Shown here in pieces: positions 31,615-42,244 of a stretch of DNA of 64,000 nt (position 1 is the stretch's first letter; the number at the start of each line of letters is the position of its first letter). The notes beneath the pieces were generated by a model. It did not search any database and had not been told where the DNA came from. It saw only the letters and a list, made by a program, of their open reading frames with translations. Position numbers and translations under genes: made by a program. The stretch lies in the NCBI RefSeq assembly GCF_900176395.1, contig NZ_FWXL01000006.1, positions 248,001 to 312,000 on the forward strand, in the 5' to 3' direction. This stretch comes from Novosphingobium sp. B1. GTDB lineage: Bacteria; Pseudomonadota; Alphaproteobacteria; Sphingomonadales; Sphingomonadaceae.

Positions 31615-32387
31615 GCGAGCTTCACCGCGCGATCCGCCAGCCTTTCAACGGCTGCTGCGTGGATGGCTGGCGCGGTGACCAGCAGGCCGAACGCGCGCGG
31701 ATCGCGCTTGTTGTAATCGAGCGGCTTGCCAAAGGCGTCCGAGACCGACGCCCCAGCTTCGCGGGCGATCAGGGTGGCGGCAGCGATATCCCATTCGTAC
31801 CCCCAGCGAAGCGTTGCGAGCAGGTCGGCTTCGTTGGCGCCGACCATGGCGATACGCAGGGCAATGGAATTGGGCTTGTCCACGGTCACGAGGTCCGCGT
31901 CAGCCTTCGGCAGGCTGTCTGCCGGAACCCGTGATCCGGCAAGTTGCGTGCGGGTGCTGGCTGTGAGCGCGATGCCGTTCCGGGTTGCGCCTTTCCCGGC
32001 GATGGCAGACCAGTATTCATTGCGGGCAGGGGCGCTGAGTAGCCCGATCAGTGGGCGCCCTTCGCTTACCAGCGCCACCGATACGGCCCAGCCCGGTCTG
32101 CCGCGCACGAAATCGCGCGTGCCGTCGACCGGGTCGACCAGCCAGCAAAGGCCGCGCTCGAGCCGTTCTGGATGATCGACCGTCTCCTCGGACAGCCAGC
32201 CAGCCGAGGGCAGCAGGGCGCCAAGTTCGCGCTTGAGGAACGAGTCGACGGCAAGGTCGGCATCGCACACCGGGCTGCCCGGCGTCTTCTCCCACACCTG
32301 GGGGGCGTGGCCGTGGCCGGGCCATAGCCCGAGCGCCATGTCTCCTGCAGCGCGTACAATCTGGTCGAGGCGGTCGTGGTCGATCAT
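31611..32387 (-). CDS. Inositol monophosphatase-family protein, CysQ-like
   Basis: 258 residues with the metal-site motifs LSEE, WLVDPVDGTRDFV (DPxDGT) and WDIAAATLIAREAG. This is the lithium-sensitive phosphatase fold; the size and order fit 3'(2'),5'-bisphosphate nucleotidase CysQ, which clears PAP made in sulfate assimilation. The family also includes inositol monophosphatases, so the substrate is not certain. It converges with the aldo/keto reductase, overlapping by 4 bp. Confidence 0.85.
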   Translation of the reverse strand: MIDHDRLDQIVRAAGDMALGLWPGHGHAPQVWEKTPGSPVCDADLAVDSFLKRELGALLPSAGWLSEETVDHPERLERGLCWLVDPVDGTRDFVRGRPGWAVSVALVSEGRPLIGLLSAPARNEYWSAIAGKGATRNGIALTASTRTQLAGSRVPADSLPKADADLVTVDKPNSIALRIAMVGANEADLLATLRWGYEWDIAAATLIAREAGASVSDAFGKPLDYNKRDPRAFGLLVTAPAIHAAAVERLADRAVKLA

Positions 32388-32610
32388 TATGCAGCCCTGA
32401 AGGTAAGAAGTATCGTCATAGAGTGCAATTGCGAGTTGTTATCAAAGATTGCTTGAGACCTCGCATTTACGCCCCTTTTCAAGCCTACCCGGCTGTGCTT
32501 AAGGCATTCCGACTCAAAGCGCCAACGGCGGCGCATACCTTTGCGCCCTTGTGGCGCGCCTGTCGGTCAACCGGTGCCTTCCGGGCGGCCATTCAAGTCG
32601 GGGATCACGC

Positions 32611-33810
<1,200 letters not shown>

Positions 33811-33835
33811 CGAACTGCGCCAATAGGCATCACGA

Positions 33836-33863
33836 AAGGGCGTCGGGCAACCGGCGCCCTTTT
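33836..33863 (+). terminator. Rho-independent terminator after sucC
   Basis: AAGGGCGTCGG and CCGGCGCCCTT form an 11-bp stem around GCAA, with TTTT following. It lies 26 bp past sucC. Confidence 0.85.
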
Positions 33864-33885
33864 CGTTTATGCAGCGCGGGACGGA

Positions 33886-33909
33886 CTGCCTGTCCGGACG
33901 GACAGGCAG
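33886..33909. promoter_or_regulatory. Perfect 11-bp inverted repeat between sucC and etfB
   Basis: CTGCCTGTCCG (33886-33896), GA, then its exact complement (33899-33909). It lies 68 bp upstream of etfB. Because a terminator for sucC already exists at 33836-33863, an operator is more likely than a terminator. Confidence 0.5.
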
Positions 33910-33911
33910 AG

Positions 33912-33929
33912 TTGACGTTTACGTAAGCG
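33912..33929 (+). promoter_or_regulatory. Possible MerR/LiuR-type operator upstream of etfBA
   Basis: TTGACGTTTACGTAAGCG, about 48 bp before etfB, contains TTACGTAA and resembles the sites of LiuR-type MerR regulators that control branched-chain amino acid and fatty acid breakdown and etf genes in proteobacteria. The resemblance is from memory and unverified. Confidence 0.4.
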
Positions 33930-33976
33930 CGAATTAGACCGTCTGGCGAGGAATCAAGGAAAGGACGCTAAGGCCC

Positions 33977-34729
33977 ATGAAAGCCCTGGTCTGCGTGAAG
34001 CGCGTGATTGACTACAACGTGAAGCCTCGTGTGAAGGCGGATGGTTCGGGTGTTGATCTTGCGAACGTGAAGATGAGCATGAACCCGTTTGACGAGATCG
34101 CGGTCGAGGAGGCCATTCGCCTGAAGGAGAAGGGCGTGGTGACCGAGATCGTGGCGGTGTCGGTGGGTGTGGCCAAGAGCCAGGAAACGCTGCGCACGGC
34201 GCTGGCGATGGGCGCGGACCGGGCGGTGCTGGTGCAGGTCGAGGACGGCACCGAGGTCGAGCCGCTGGCCGTGGCCAAGATCATCAAGGGGATTGCCGAT
34301 GAAGAGCAGCCGGCGCTGATCATCACCGGCAAGCAGGCGATCGACGATGACAGCAACCAGGTCGGCCAGATGGTCGCCGCGCTGCTCGGCCGTCCCCAGG
34401 GGACGTTCGCCAACGAGGTTTCGGTCGAGGGCGATGCGGTCGTCGTGAAGCGCGAGATCGACGGCGGCCTGCAGACGGTGCGCCTGGCGCTGCCGGCGGT
34501 GGTCACCACCGACCTGCGCCTCAACGAGCCGCGCTATGCCTCGCTGCCCAACATCATGAAGGCCAAGTCCAAGCCCTTGGCCAACAAGACGCCGGCTGAC
34601 TACGGCGTCGACGTTGCCGCGCGCCTCAAGACGCTCAAGGTCAGTGAACCGCCGGTGCGCTCGGCCGGCATCAAGGTGCCCGATGTCGACACGCTGGTCG
34701 CCAAGCTCAAGGAAATGGGAGTAGCCTGA
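33977..34729 (+). CDS. etfB: Electron transfer flavoprotein subunit beta
   Basis: 250 residues; with etfA it forms the FAD/AMP protein that carries electrons from acyl-CoA dehydrogenases to the quinone pool. The start [16 protein letters not shown], the AMP-region signature with [19 protein letters not shown] and the [22 protein letters not shown] segment are typical. It overlaps etfA by 1 bp. Codon choice differs from etfA: GTG is preferred here and GTC there, which may hint at a mosaic history. Two palindromic sites lie upstream. Confidence 0.96.
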   Translation: MKALVCVKRVIDYNVKPRVKADGSGVDLANVKMSMNPFDEIAVEEAIRLKEKGVVTEIVAVSVGVAKSQETLRTALAMGADRAVLVQVEDGTEVEPLAVAKIIKGIADEEQPALIITGKQAIDDDSNQVGQMVAALLGRPQGTFANEVSVEGDAVVVKREIDGGLQTVRLALPAVVTTDLRLNEPRYASLPNIMKAKSKPLANKTPADYGVDVAARLKTLKVSEPPVRSAGIKVPDVDTLVAKLKEMGVA

Positions 34730-35661
34730 TGTCCAAGGTTCTCGTTCTCGTCGAACACGACAACGCTTCCGTCAAGGACGCCACGCTCGCCGCCGTCACC
34801 GCTGCCGGCCAGCTTGGCGAAGTGACCGCACTGGTCGCCGGATCGGACTGCGACGGCGCCGCAACTGCCGCCGCGCAGATCGCCGGCGTCGCCAAGGTCC
34901 TGAAGGCCGACGACGCATCGCTTGCCAATGCGCTGGCTGAAAATGTCGCGCCGCTCGTCGCTGGCCTGATGGCGGACTATGACGCCTTCGTCGCCCCTGC
35001 CACGACCACGGGCAAGAACGTCGCCCCGCGCGTTGCCGCACTGCTCGATGTCATGCAGGTCTCGGACATCCTCTCGGTCGAAGGCCCCAAGACCTTCACC
35101 CGTCCGATCTACGCCGGCAACGCCATCGCCACGGTCGAAAGCTGCGACGCCAAGCTGGTCATCACCGTGCGCGGCACCGCCTTTGCCAAGGCTGCCGCGA
35201 CCGGCGGATCGGCGAGCGTCGAAGCCGTCAGCGCCAGCGGCGACAGCGGCCTCAGCACTTTCGTAAGCGCCGAGATCGCCAAGTCCGAGCGCCCGGAACT
35301 CACCTCGGCCAAGATCATCGTCTCGGGCGGCCGCGCCCTCAAGGATGCGGCCACGTTCGAGCAGGTCATCACCCCGCTGGCTGACAAGCTGAACGCCGGC
35401 ATCGGCGCCAGCCGTGCCGCGGTTGACGCAGGCTACGTGCCCAATGACTACCAGGTCGGCCAGACCGGCAAGATCGTGGCACCGGAAGTCTACATCGCCG
35501 TGGGCATCTCGGGCGCGATCCAGCACCTTGCCGGCATGAAGGACTCCAAGACCATCATCGCCATCAACAAGGACGAAGACGCCCCGATCTTCCAGGTCGC
35601 CGACATCGGCCTCGTCGGTGACCTCTTCACCTTGGTCCCAGAACTCACCGGGAAGCTGTAA
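34729..35661 (+). CDS. etfA: Electron transfer flavoprotein subunit alpha
   Basis: 310 residues. It binds FAD; the C-terminal motif LYIAVGIS-type reads [20 protein letters not shown] and continues as [23 protein letters not shown]. The N-terminus [12 protein letters not shown] is typical. It starts one base inside the etfB stop, a coupled pair. It ends 35 bp before a strong inverted repeat. Confidence 0.96.
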   Translation: MSKVLVLVEHDNASVKDATLAAVTAAGQLGEVTALVAGSDCDGAATAAAQIAGVAKVLKADDASLANALAENVAPLVAGLMADYDAFVAPATTTGKNVAPRVAALLDVMQVSDILSVEGPKTFTRPIYAGNAIATVESCDAKLVITVRGTAFAKAAATGGSASVEAVSASGDSGLSTFVSAEIAKSERPELTSAKIIVSGGRALKDAATFEQVITPLADKLNAGIGASRAAVDAGYVPNDYQVGQTGKIVAPEVYIAVGISGAIQHLAGMKDSKTIIAINKDEDAPIFQVADIGLVGDLFTLVPELTGKL

Positions 35662-35696
35662 GAGGGCAAGAGCCGTACAATCGCAAAAAAGAATAT

Positions 35697-35734
35697 CATG
35701 ATGGAGTGCCTCTCAGGAGAAGCACTCCATCATG
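35697..35734. repeat. Perfect 13-bp inverted repeat after etfA
   Basis: CATGATGGAGTGC (35697-35709) and its complement GCACTCCATCATG (35722-35734), with an inner TCTC/GAGA extension. It starts 35 bp past etfA. Read on the minus strand the stem is followed by a T-rich run (ATATTCTTTTTT), which would fit a minus-strand terminator although no minus-strand gene ends here. Confidence 0.6.
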
Positions 35735-35793
35735 AGCTGAATGCTCACACGATCGCGCTTGATTTTGCGATGGCCTTCGGCAACCGTATTGCC

Positions 35794-36777
35794 ATGAAAG
35801 CAAGTTGGCACCTTTACTGCATTTTGGCGATTGTTTCGTCAGGATTTTCTGTCCCTTTAGTGACGGCAAGAACACCCGATACCTTGTCGTTGGCGCCATC
35901 CGGTCAATGGAACATAAATTACGGCACCGATGTCTGCCAGCTTGCGAGAGTCTTCGGAACAGGTTCCGATCAAGTTTTGCTGCAACTTCAATCCTATGGG
36001 ATGACTGCCGGGTTTCGGTTGACCACGATCGGACAGCCCTTTGAATTGAAGGGGCCGATCATGATCGAGGACAGCGAAAATCCCAAGCGCCGCTATCTTG
36101 GCGCGAAAGAGGAGGACGAACGCAAGTCGAAGTTTCTCTATCAGTTTGGTCCTGCAGGAGAGGAACAAACGGCATATCCATTAGCGGCGCTGGTTCAAAC
36201 ATCGGGATCCAACGATCCTACGCCTGCCTTGATCACCGATACTGTCGGGATTTCTGCAAAGCCCGCACCGCAGAGTGCGGAAGAAAAGAAAATCACCCGC
36301 GTCGAACCCGGGACGCCACTGCCTGAAGGATCGGCAATGTGGCTGCAGATTTCGGTCCCGCGCGGCAGGACCGTGCGGTTGATGACGGGCAGCATGACGC
36401 AACCCTATGCGGCACTGCAAGCTTGCAACAGGGATCTTGTGCAATCGTGGGGTATCAAGGTTGACGATCCCGCTCTTGCGCCCGCCATTCTGCCAGTGCC
36501 GCAAACAAGTCCCGGCACTTGGGTCAACTCGTCGGACTTTCCATCGAGCGATCTGCGCACCAGCACCAACGCCATCGTCAATTTCCGGCTGATGGTAAAT
36601 GAAGTAGGGCGCGTGACGGCCTGCAAGATTCAGGAAGCCACGCAGAATGAAAAGCTCTCGCAAGTTACATGCAATCTGATGACGCAACGAGCCAAATTCG
36701 CTCCGGCGGTAAATGCCGCCGGGAGACCAGTGCCGGGTTACTACATCAATTCCGTGCGATGGGTCGTACCGCAATAG
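35794..36777 (+). CDS. Exported protein with a TonB C-terminal-like domain
   Basis: 327 residues. A signal peptide (LYCILAIVSSGFSVPLVTA) is followed by a polar beta-rich domain of unknown kind and, at about 245-327, a TonB_C-like fold (IVNFRLMVNEVGRVTACKIQ, then LMTQRAKFAPAVNAAGRPVPGYYINSVRW). Energy-transducing TonB needs a membrane anchor and proline linker, which are absent, so the role is not that of classical TonB. The start is ATG 35794; upstream ATG 35770 is possible. GC content is lower than in neighbours. The end overlaps the convergent acetyltransferase by 32 bp. Confidence 0.7.
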   Translation: MKASWHLYCILAIVSSGFSVPLVTARTPDTLSLAPSGQWNINYGTDVCQLARVFGTGSDQVLLQLQSYGMTAGFRLTTIGQPFELKGPIMIEDSENPKRRYLGAKEEDERKSKFLYQFGPAGEEQTAYPLAALVQTSGSNDPTPALITDTVGISAKPAPQSAEEKKITRVEPGTPLPEGSAMWLQISVPRGRTVRLMTGSMTQPYAALQACNRDLVQSWGIKVDDPALAPAILPVPQTSPGTWVNSSDFPSSDLRTSTNAIVNFRLMVNEVGRVTACKIQEATQNEKLSQVTCNLMTQRAKFAPAVNAAGRPVPGYYINSVRWVVPQ

Positions 36778-37225
36778 GCCTTGTCAGGCACTGGCTGAAA
36801 TCGTCGAGCACGTAGTCGGCAAAAGCCTCGCAGTTGACGAAGCCGTGCTTGCGATAGAGGCCGAGCGCGGGCGCGAAGGCGGGGCCCTGACCGGTTTCGA
36901 GGCTGACGCGTTCGTATCCGCGCGCCGCAGCGACTGCCAGAAGATGCAGCAGGATCGCTTCGCCGACACCCTTGCCCAGCCATTCGGGCGCGGCGCGCAT
37001 GGATTTGAGTTCGCCATGCCTTGCATCGAGTTCGCGGATGGCGCCCATGCCGCCGAGCTTGCCATCAACCCATGCCGTGAAAAAAGTGACGCCAGGTTCG
37101 CGCAGCTTCTCAAGCGGCAGGGCGTGAACCTTGCAGGCCGGAGAATTGGCATGCATTCCTGAAAGGTGCAGTGCAATCAATGACCTGACTTCTTCACGGG
37201 ACAGATCGTCCTCAACTATCTCCAT
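36746..37225 (-). CDS. GNAT-family N-acetyltransferase
   Basis: 159 residues. The acetyl-CoA loop is LGKGVGEAILLHLLAVAAARGYERVSLETG and the C-terminal LGLYRKHGFVNCEAFADY matches the family. The start is ATG 37225, with GGAGG 7-10 nt upstream. The substrate is unknown. The 3' end overlaps the convergent TonB-like gene by 32 bp. Confidence 0.88.
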   Translation of the reverse strand: MEIVEDDLSREEVRSLIALHLSGMHANSPACKVHALPLEKLREPGVTFFTAWVDGKLGGMGAIRELDARHGELKSMRAAPEWLGKGVGEAILLHLLAVAAARGYERVSLETGQGPAFAPALGLYRKHGFVNCEAFADYVLDDFSQCLTRPIAVRPIARN

Positions 37226-37423
37226 AGGGTCGCCTCCTCCGAGCAGCACTTATCGCGCAGTCCGATGACAAAAGGCAATGCCTAGCTGCAGCCCGTATGT
37301 TGACAGTAACCGAGATGAAGCGCACGTCTGCGCCTGCTTGAGCCGAGTCATAACAGAGTCGCCCGTCGCAAGAACTTGAAGCGAGACCAGTAAAGGCCTT
37401 CGCGCTACTTGGGGGACGATGAC

Positions 37424-37852
37424 ATGAAAAAGCTTTTTCTGCTGCCGCTGCTCTGCGCTGCCATGCCGGTTCAGGCACAGGAATATCCCGTTATTCCCGG
37501 CGATTATATTACCGTCAGCATGATCTCCGTCGAGGACGGGCACGATCTGGAATATGCCAATCACCTTGCCGGCATGTGGCGCAAGGGGCAGGACTTCGCC
37601 GTAAAACAGGGCTGGATTACCGGATACGAGATCCAGACCAACGAAAACAAGCGCCCGGGGGAGCCTGACTTCTTCCTGGTAACCCGCTTCGCCAAGTTCG
37701 CCGACCCAGCGCAGGAAGAGATGCGCGAAAAGGCCTACACCGATTTCATGAAGTCCACTGCCGCGCAGATGCAGGCTGCATCGAGCGAGCGGGCCAAGTA
37801 CCGCACATTGATGGGCACGATGTTGCTGCGCGCGTGGAAGTGGCGCAACTGA
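37424..37852 (+). CDS. Periplasmic hypothetical protein
   Basis: 142 residues. Signal peptide KKLFLLPLLCAAMPVQA, then a small alpha/beta domain with DYITVSMISVEDGHDLEYANHLAGMWRK, DFFLVTRFAKFADPAQEEM and a helical end. The pattern of a small exported dimeric alpha-beta-barrel (NIPSNAP-like) can be suspected but is not certain. ATG 37424 is preferred, with GGGGGA upstream. It stands alone, convergent with the MoxR operon. Confidence 0.65.
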   Translation: MKKLFLLPLLCAAMPVQAQEYPVIPGDYITVSMISVEDGHDLEYANHLAGMWRKGQDFAVKQGWITGYEIQTNENKRPGEPDFFLVTRFAKFADPAQEEMREKAYTDFMKSTAAQMQAASSERAKYRTLMGTMLLRAWKWRN

Positions 37853-37891
37853 TCGAGCCAGTCGCCGAGGTTGCGGCGGGGGGTGGCTATA

Positions 37892-38866
37892 TCATCCCCC
37901 GCTGTGCTTGTCGGCCTTGCGCCTTCCGAAGCGCATGCCTGTTTCCAGCCGCGCACGAAGCTGGGCGTAATATGCTTCGAGGAAGGCGAGCTCATCGCCC
38001 GCGCCCGCGCTCCAGCCGATCTTGCCGCAGATCGTCTGCGCCACATCGCGCAGCGCGTCGGCCCGGCCTTCGCGGAGTACGCGTTCCAGCACCTGCAGTT
38101 CGTATTCCCCGTAGACGGCAAGATCGGCATCGCTGAAGCGGTAATTCGCCCCGGTTTCGGCCGACCGGCCACGCGCGCCATCGCTGACGGAAAGTGCCTG
38201 TTCAAGCTTGCGCCTGGGCGCTTCGACCACCCAGGTGCCGGCGATGAGATCGCCGCAGCGCAGGCGATCGCGGTTGAAGAAGGGGAACAGCGCAAAGATC
38301 AGGAACCAGACAAGACCCGCCCAGCTCGCCATGGCCACATCGCCGCCCTCGACGCTGGCGACGAGAATGAACAGCAGCGGCAGGAACAGTTCGACATCGC
38401 GCACGAGGTTGCGCGCGATCACCGCCTCGGTCGTCAGCCGTCCGCCTTCGGTCCCGCGCGCCCGCGCGGCGACGCGGATGCCGGTGATGCGCTTGCCCGG
38501 AGTTGCCCCGCGCGGTCCCAGTTCGAAGAACAGGAACCAGGCGTTGCGGAACAGGAACAGCACGATGATCCAAAGCACCGACAGTGCCTGCACCGCGTGT
38601 CCGGCAGGCGAGGCGCTGCTTTCCAGATTGATGCCGACGATTCCGGCCAGCTTGACGAGAATCACCGTGGCGCCGACGATTGCGCCAATAATCATCACCA
38701 GATCCAGAAACAGGGCGGCGGCACGTGAACCACGCGAAGCCAGCGTAAACGGCAGCGGGACACCTTCGGGCGTGATGACGATGCGGCGGCTGCGCTCGTC
38801 TGGCAGGCCACGCGGCGCGGGCTGTGCCTGCACCTTGCGACGGAAAGGGTTGCGCCAGCGAGCCAT
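37892..38866 (-). CDS. RDD-family membrane protein
   Basis: 324 residues. An N-terminal polar lead with GVPLPFTLASRGSRAAALFLDLVMI, then RDD membrane helices containing the signature GPRGATPGKRITGIRVA and a conserved NRDRLRCGDLIAGTWVVEAP. A soluble C-terminal 90 residues follow (LAVYGEYELQVLERVLREG). This is the last gene of the MoxR operon; its ATG 38866 shares one base with the stop of the SpoIIM-like gene. Function unknown; RDD proteins are often thought to move ions. Confidence 0.88.
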   Translation of the reverse strand: MARWRNPFRRKVQAQPAPRGLPDERSRRIVITPEGVPLPFTLASRGSRAAALFLDLVMIIGAIVGATVILVKLAGIVGINLESSASPAGHAVQALSVLWIIVLFLFRNAWFLFFELGPRGATPGKRITGIRVAARARGTEGGRLTTEAVIARNLVRDVELFLPLLFILVASVEGGDVAMASWAGLVWFLIFALFPFFNRDRLRCGDLIAGTWVVEAPRRKLEQALSVSDGARGRSAETGANYRFSDADLAVYGEYELQVLERVLREGRADALRDVAQTICGKIGWSAGAGDELAFLEAYYAQLRARLETGMRFGRRKADKHSGG

Positions 38867-39945
38867 CAGCGCCCGGCCATCCGGCCATCGCGCCGGAACG
38901 CGAAGAAATAGGCGCACCACAGCACCAGCATCGAGCCGCCCACGGCCAGGCGCGAGGGCGTTGAATCGACAAGCTGGCGGCCGAACCCTTCAAGCAGCGC
39001 CGCGACTACCAGCATCAGCACCACCCCAGTCATGACCTGTGCCGCGCGGCGACCGGCAGCCGATGCCGCTTCGAGGATTGGCATGTTGCCGGGAAAGGCC
39101 ATCGACCGGCCGACATGGATGCCCGCCGCGCCTGCGAGCAGAATGGCGAACAGTTCGGTCGTTCCGTGGATGGAAAGCCAGCCGATGAAGTCAACCAGCA
39201 GGCCCTGCCCGTGATAGAGCCAGAGCATCGCGCCCAGCAACGCGGTGTTGTGCACCAGCAGCAGCATTGTCGGCAGGCCGAAGGCAAAGCCCAGCGCGAA
39301 GCACATGATCGAGACTTGCGCGTTGTTGCTGAACAACTGCGCGGCAAAGACGCTCATGCCGTTCTGGTCCTGATTGCCGAACAGGGTGCCACGGAGCACC
39401 TCGCGGCTCGCGCCAGGCGCGCGCACATCGGCGAAACCGCCGGGCACGAGGGCGTGATACCATTCAGGATCATGGGCAACGAGCAGCCAGCCCACCGCAG
39501 TGCCTGCGATCATCAGGGCAAGGGCCAGCAGCAGGTCCATGCCAAGCGCCCGCACGCTGGCACTCCACCCGCCGCCGAGGAAGCCGCGGAGCCACGACCA
39601 CAGCGAGGCGCGCGGGCCGTAGACCTGAAACCAGGCGCGCTGCGTCAAAGTCTCAAGGTAGCCGACCAGCGCGGCATCGAGCGAGGTCTCGCGAGCGATC
39701 GCAAGGCTTGATGCGGCGGTGCGATAGAGCACCGGCAGGGCCAGCAGGTCGTCATCGGAGAGACGGCGCAGGCGACCGGATTCGATCCGGCGCAGAATAC
39801 TCTCCAGTCGTTTCCAGTCGCCCTCGCGTTCAAGCCGGAAGCGGTCCGAGCGCAGCGCGGCTTCCTCGGCGGCGATGGCCTTTTCGGAAGGCTTGTCGAA
39901 CCAGCCAGCGATGCGGCCGGCGATGGAAGAGCTGGCCGCGTTCAT
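38866..39945 (-). CDS. SpoIIM-like (stage II sporulation protein M family) membrane protein
   Basis: 359 residues. A soluble helical N-terminus (LRREGDW... DDDLLALPVLYRTAASSLAIAR) is followed by a membrane part with five or six helices and the family motif GTLFGNQDQNGMSVF and NNAQVSIMCFALGFAFGLPTMLLLVHN. The family (DUF95) is found with MoxR and DUF58 in non-sporulators too, so no sporulation role is implied. It overlaps the DUF58 stop by 4 bp. Confidence 0.85.
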   Translation of the reverse strand: MNAASSSIAGRIAGWFDKPSEKAIAAEEAALRSDRFRLEREGDWKRLESILRRIESGRLRRLSDDDLLALPVLYRTAASSLAIARETSLDAALVGYLETLTQRAWFQVYGPRASLWSWLRGFLGGGWSASVRALGMDLLLALALMIAGTAVGWLLVAHDPEWYHALVPGGFADVRAPGASREVLRGTLFGNQDQNGMSVFAAQLFSNNAQVSIMCFALGFAFGLPTMLLLVHNTALLGAMLWLYHGQGLLVDFIGWLSIHGTTELFAILLAGAAGIHVGRSMAFPGNMPILEAASAAGRRAAQVMTGVVLMLVVAALLEGFGRQLVDSTPSRLAVGGSMLVLWCAYFFAFRRDGRMAGR

Positions 39946-41270
39946 CCGATCCGCCCTTCACGCTTGATCGCAAGATAGGAATCGAGCAGCCGCGTGCCGA
40001 TCTGGTCATGCGGTGCTTCCAGCACGCGCACACCCATGTGGCGCAGCCGCTGCAGCACCAGCGCGCGCTGGCGGGCGAGGCCCGTGGCGGTGACGGCCGC
40101 AGCGACCGACTGCATGTCGGTGACAGGCGCCGTGGCGATGCCGGCGAGTTCGGCGTCGGCCATCACGACGAACAGCACGAGGTGCTTGTCCACCAGCCGC
40201 CCGACGCTCTCGACCATGAGCTGGGCGCTGGTGGGATCGGTGAAATCGGAAAACAGCACGATCAGCGAACGGCGCTGCAGGCGGGCGGCCAGCGTTGACA
40301 GGGCGAGCGTGAAGTTGGGTTCGCCGGGGTGATAATCGAGCCCCGCCGCTGCGCGTTGCAGCCGGGCAAATTCGCGCGCATCGGTCACGAAGGGTGTGGC
40401 CACTTCGGGACGGGCGGCAAAGCCGAACAGGGCGACCCGGTCCTGCGCCTTGAGAGCAACGTAGGCGGTGGTCAGCGCGGCGGTAACGGCGCGGTCAATG
40501 CGGGGAAGCCCCTCGATCGGCTCGCACATTGCCTGCCCGCAGTCGAAGGCGAAGACGATCTGGTTGTTGCGCTCGACTTCATATTCCTTGGCAAAGAGGC
40601 GGGCATGACGGGCCGAACTTTTCCAGTCGATGCGACGGCGGTCCATGCCGGGTTCGTAATCGGCGAGCGCTTCGAATTCGGCGCCTTCGCCGCGGATGCG
40701 CCGGGCGATCAGGCCAAACTGGGCATCGCGCAGGAAGATCTGCAATGCCGGGCTGCGCACCGGGGCGATGTTGGGCCAGACGCGTACGTCAATCTCCAGC
40801 GTGTGGCGTGCCTGCCGGTGGGCGAGGCCGAGCGGGCCATTCCAGCGAAGCCAGGCCATGCCGATTCGCCCGGTCCCGCGCCGGGTCGGAAAGAGCGGCG
40901 CGGTGCCGCTCCATGCGCCATCGTTCGGCATGAGGGGCAGGGTGATGCGCCCCCCTTCCGCCAGACGCGGATCGCACTCCAGCGCGGCTTGCGGCCGGGC
41001 AGAGGCGGCTGGTCGGGCAATGTCGGCAAGGACCGTCAGTGTTGCGGTCTCGCCCACTTTGGCATCGCCGGGGGCGAGTACGCGCAAGTCCTCGAGCCTG
41101 CCTGCGAACAGCCCGTCGAGCGCGATGAGGAGAAGCAGTGCCGCACCCAGCGCCGGGGCGACGATCCACGCCGCAGGCACGGCAGCGGCCAGCAGCAGCG
41201 CCAGCGGCGCAAGCGCTGCCAGCATGATCACGGCTCGCGCCGTAGGGTAGAGGGCGGCCGTTCGGATCAA
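39942..41270 (-). CDS. DUF58 domain protein of the MoxR cluster
   Basis: 442 residues with two membrane helices near the N-terminus ([34 protein letters not shown]) and a soluble DUF58 domain. The family core reads [38 protein letters not shown] von Willebrand-like stretch follows, where the metal-site motif is only partly kept ([10 protein letters not shown]). Such proteins are partners of MoxR ATPases in activating or assembling periplasmic complexes. Overlaps the MoxR and SpoIIM-like neighbours by 4 bp. Confidence 0.9.
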   Translation of the reverse strand: MIRTAALYPTARAVIMLAALAPLALLLAAAVPAAWIVAPALGAALLLLIALDGLFAGRLEDLRVLAPGDAKVGETATLTVLADIARPAASARPQAALECDPRLAEGGRITLPLMPNDGAWSGTAPLFPTRRGTGRIGMAWLRWNGPLGLAHRQARHTLEIDVRVWPNIAPVRSPALQIFLRDAQFGLIARRIRGEGAEFEALADYEPGMDRRRIDWKSSARHARLFAKEYEVERNNQIVFAFDCGQAMCEPIEGLPRIDRAVTAALTTAYVALKAQDRVALFGFAARPEVATPFVTDAREFARLQRAAAGLDYHPGEPNFTLALSTLAARLQRRSLIVLFSDFTDPTSAQLMVESVGRLVDKHLVLFVVMADAELAGIATAPVTDMQSVAAAVTATGLARQRALVLQRLRHMGVRVLEAPHDQIGTRLLDSYLAIKREGRIG

Positions 41271-42244
41271 CGCGGCGCTTCCGTGCCCTCGACCATGGCA
41301 GCAACGATCGCCTCGACCTGCTTGCCTTCAATCTCGGCTACAGGGCTGAGCATCAGGCGATGACGCAGGACCGAGGTGGCAAGCGCCTTCACGTCATCGG
41401 GGATCACGTATTCACGGCCATCGAGCGCCGCGCGGGCGCGGGCGGCACCGGCCAGCAGCACGGCGGCGCGGGGGCTGGCGCCGACAACCAGATCGCCGCT
41501 CTCGCGCGTGGCCCGCACCAGCCGCACGATATAGTCAACGATCGTATCGGCCAGCGTGACCTGAGCCAGCGAGGCTTGCGCGGCGGCAAGCTGTGCGGGG
41601 TGGGTCACGGCTCTCACGCCAAGGTCAGCCGGCTTGGGCGCGCCGCGTCCTTCGCCATAGCGAGCCACGATCCTCGCTTCTTCCTCGGCCGAGGGGTAGG
41701 CGACGAGCAGTTTGAACAGGAAGCGGTCAAGCTGGGCTTCAGGCAGGGGATAGACGCCCTGGCTCTCGATCGGGTTCTGCGTGGCAACGACCATGAAGCG
41801 GTCGGACAGCGCGTGGACCTCGCCGTCGAGCGTGACGCGGCGCTCCTGCATGGCTTCGAGCAGCGCGGCCTGCGTCTTGGGCGGAGTGCGGTTGATCTCG
41901 TCGGCCAGCAGCAGTTCGTGGAAGATCGGCCCGCGGGTAAGCGTGAAGGCGCTGGTCTGGAAGTTGAACAGGTTCGAGCCGAGGATGTCGCCCGGCATCA
42001 GGTCCGGCGTGAACTGGATGCGTCCGAAATCGAGGCCGAGCGTGGTCGCGAACGTCTGCGCAAGGAAAGTCTTGGCGGTGCCCGGAGGGCCTTCAAGCAG
42101 GACATGTCCGCCTGCGAACAGCGCAACCAGCAGGTGATCGAGAATCTCGTCCTGCCCGACCACGGCCTTGGCCACTTCGGCGCGGATCGCGGCGGCGAGC
42201 GTGCCAACATCTGCCAGGGACATTTCGGGTTGGGTATCGGTCAC
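41267..42244 (-). CDS. MoxR-family AAA+ ATPase
   Basis: 325 residues. Walker A GPPGTAKT (about 56-63), Walker B LLADEINR, sensor 1 ATQNPIE, and a C-terminal lid with a typical ARA segment ([29 protein letters not shown]). MoxR proteins act as chaperones that assemble or activate partners such as DUF58 proteins. Both neighbours overlap it by 4 bp. Confidence 0.95.
   Translation of the reverse strand: MTDTQPEMSLADVGTLAAAIRAEVAKAVVGQDEILDHLLVALFAGGHVLLEGPPGTAKTFLAQTFATTLGLDFGRIQFTPDLMPGDILGSNLFNFQTSAFTLTRGPIFHELLLADEINRTPPKTQAALLEAMQERRVTLDGEVHALSDRFMVVATQNPIESQGVYPLPEAQLDRFLFKLLVAYPSAEEEARIVARYGEGRGAPKPADLGVRAVTHPAQLAAAQASLAQVTLADTIVDYIVRLVRATRESGDLVVGASPRAAVLLAGAARARAALDGREYVIPDDVKALATSVLRHRLMLSPVAEIEGKQVEAIVAAMVEGTEAPR

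Noticed and set aside
37876-37902. GC-rich hairpin over the RDD gene stop as terminator
   Set aside because: It overlaps the coding end and has no T-run; too weak to report as a feature.
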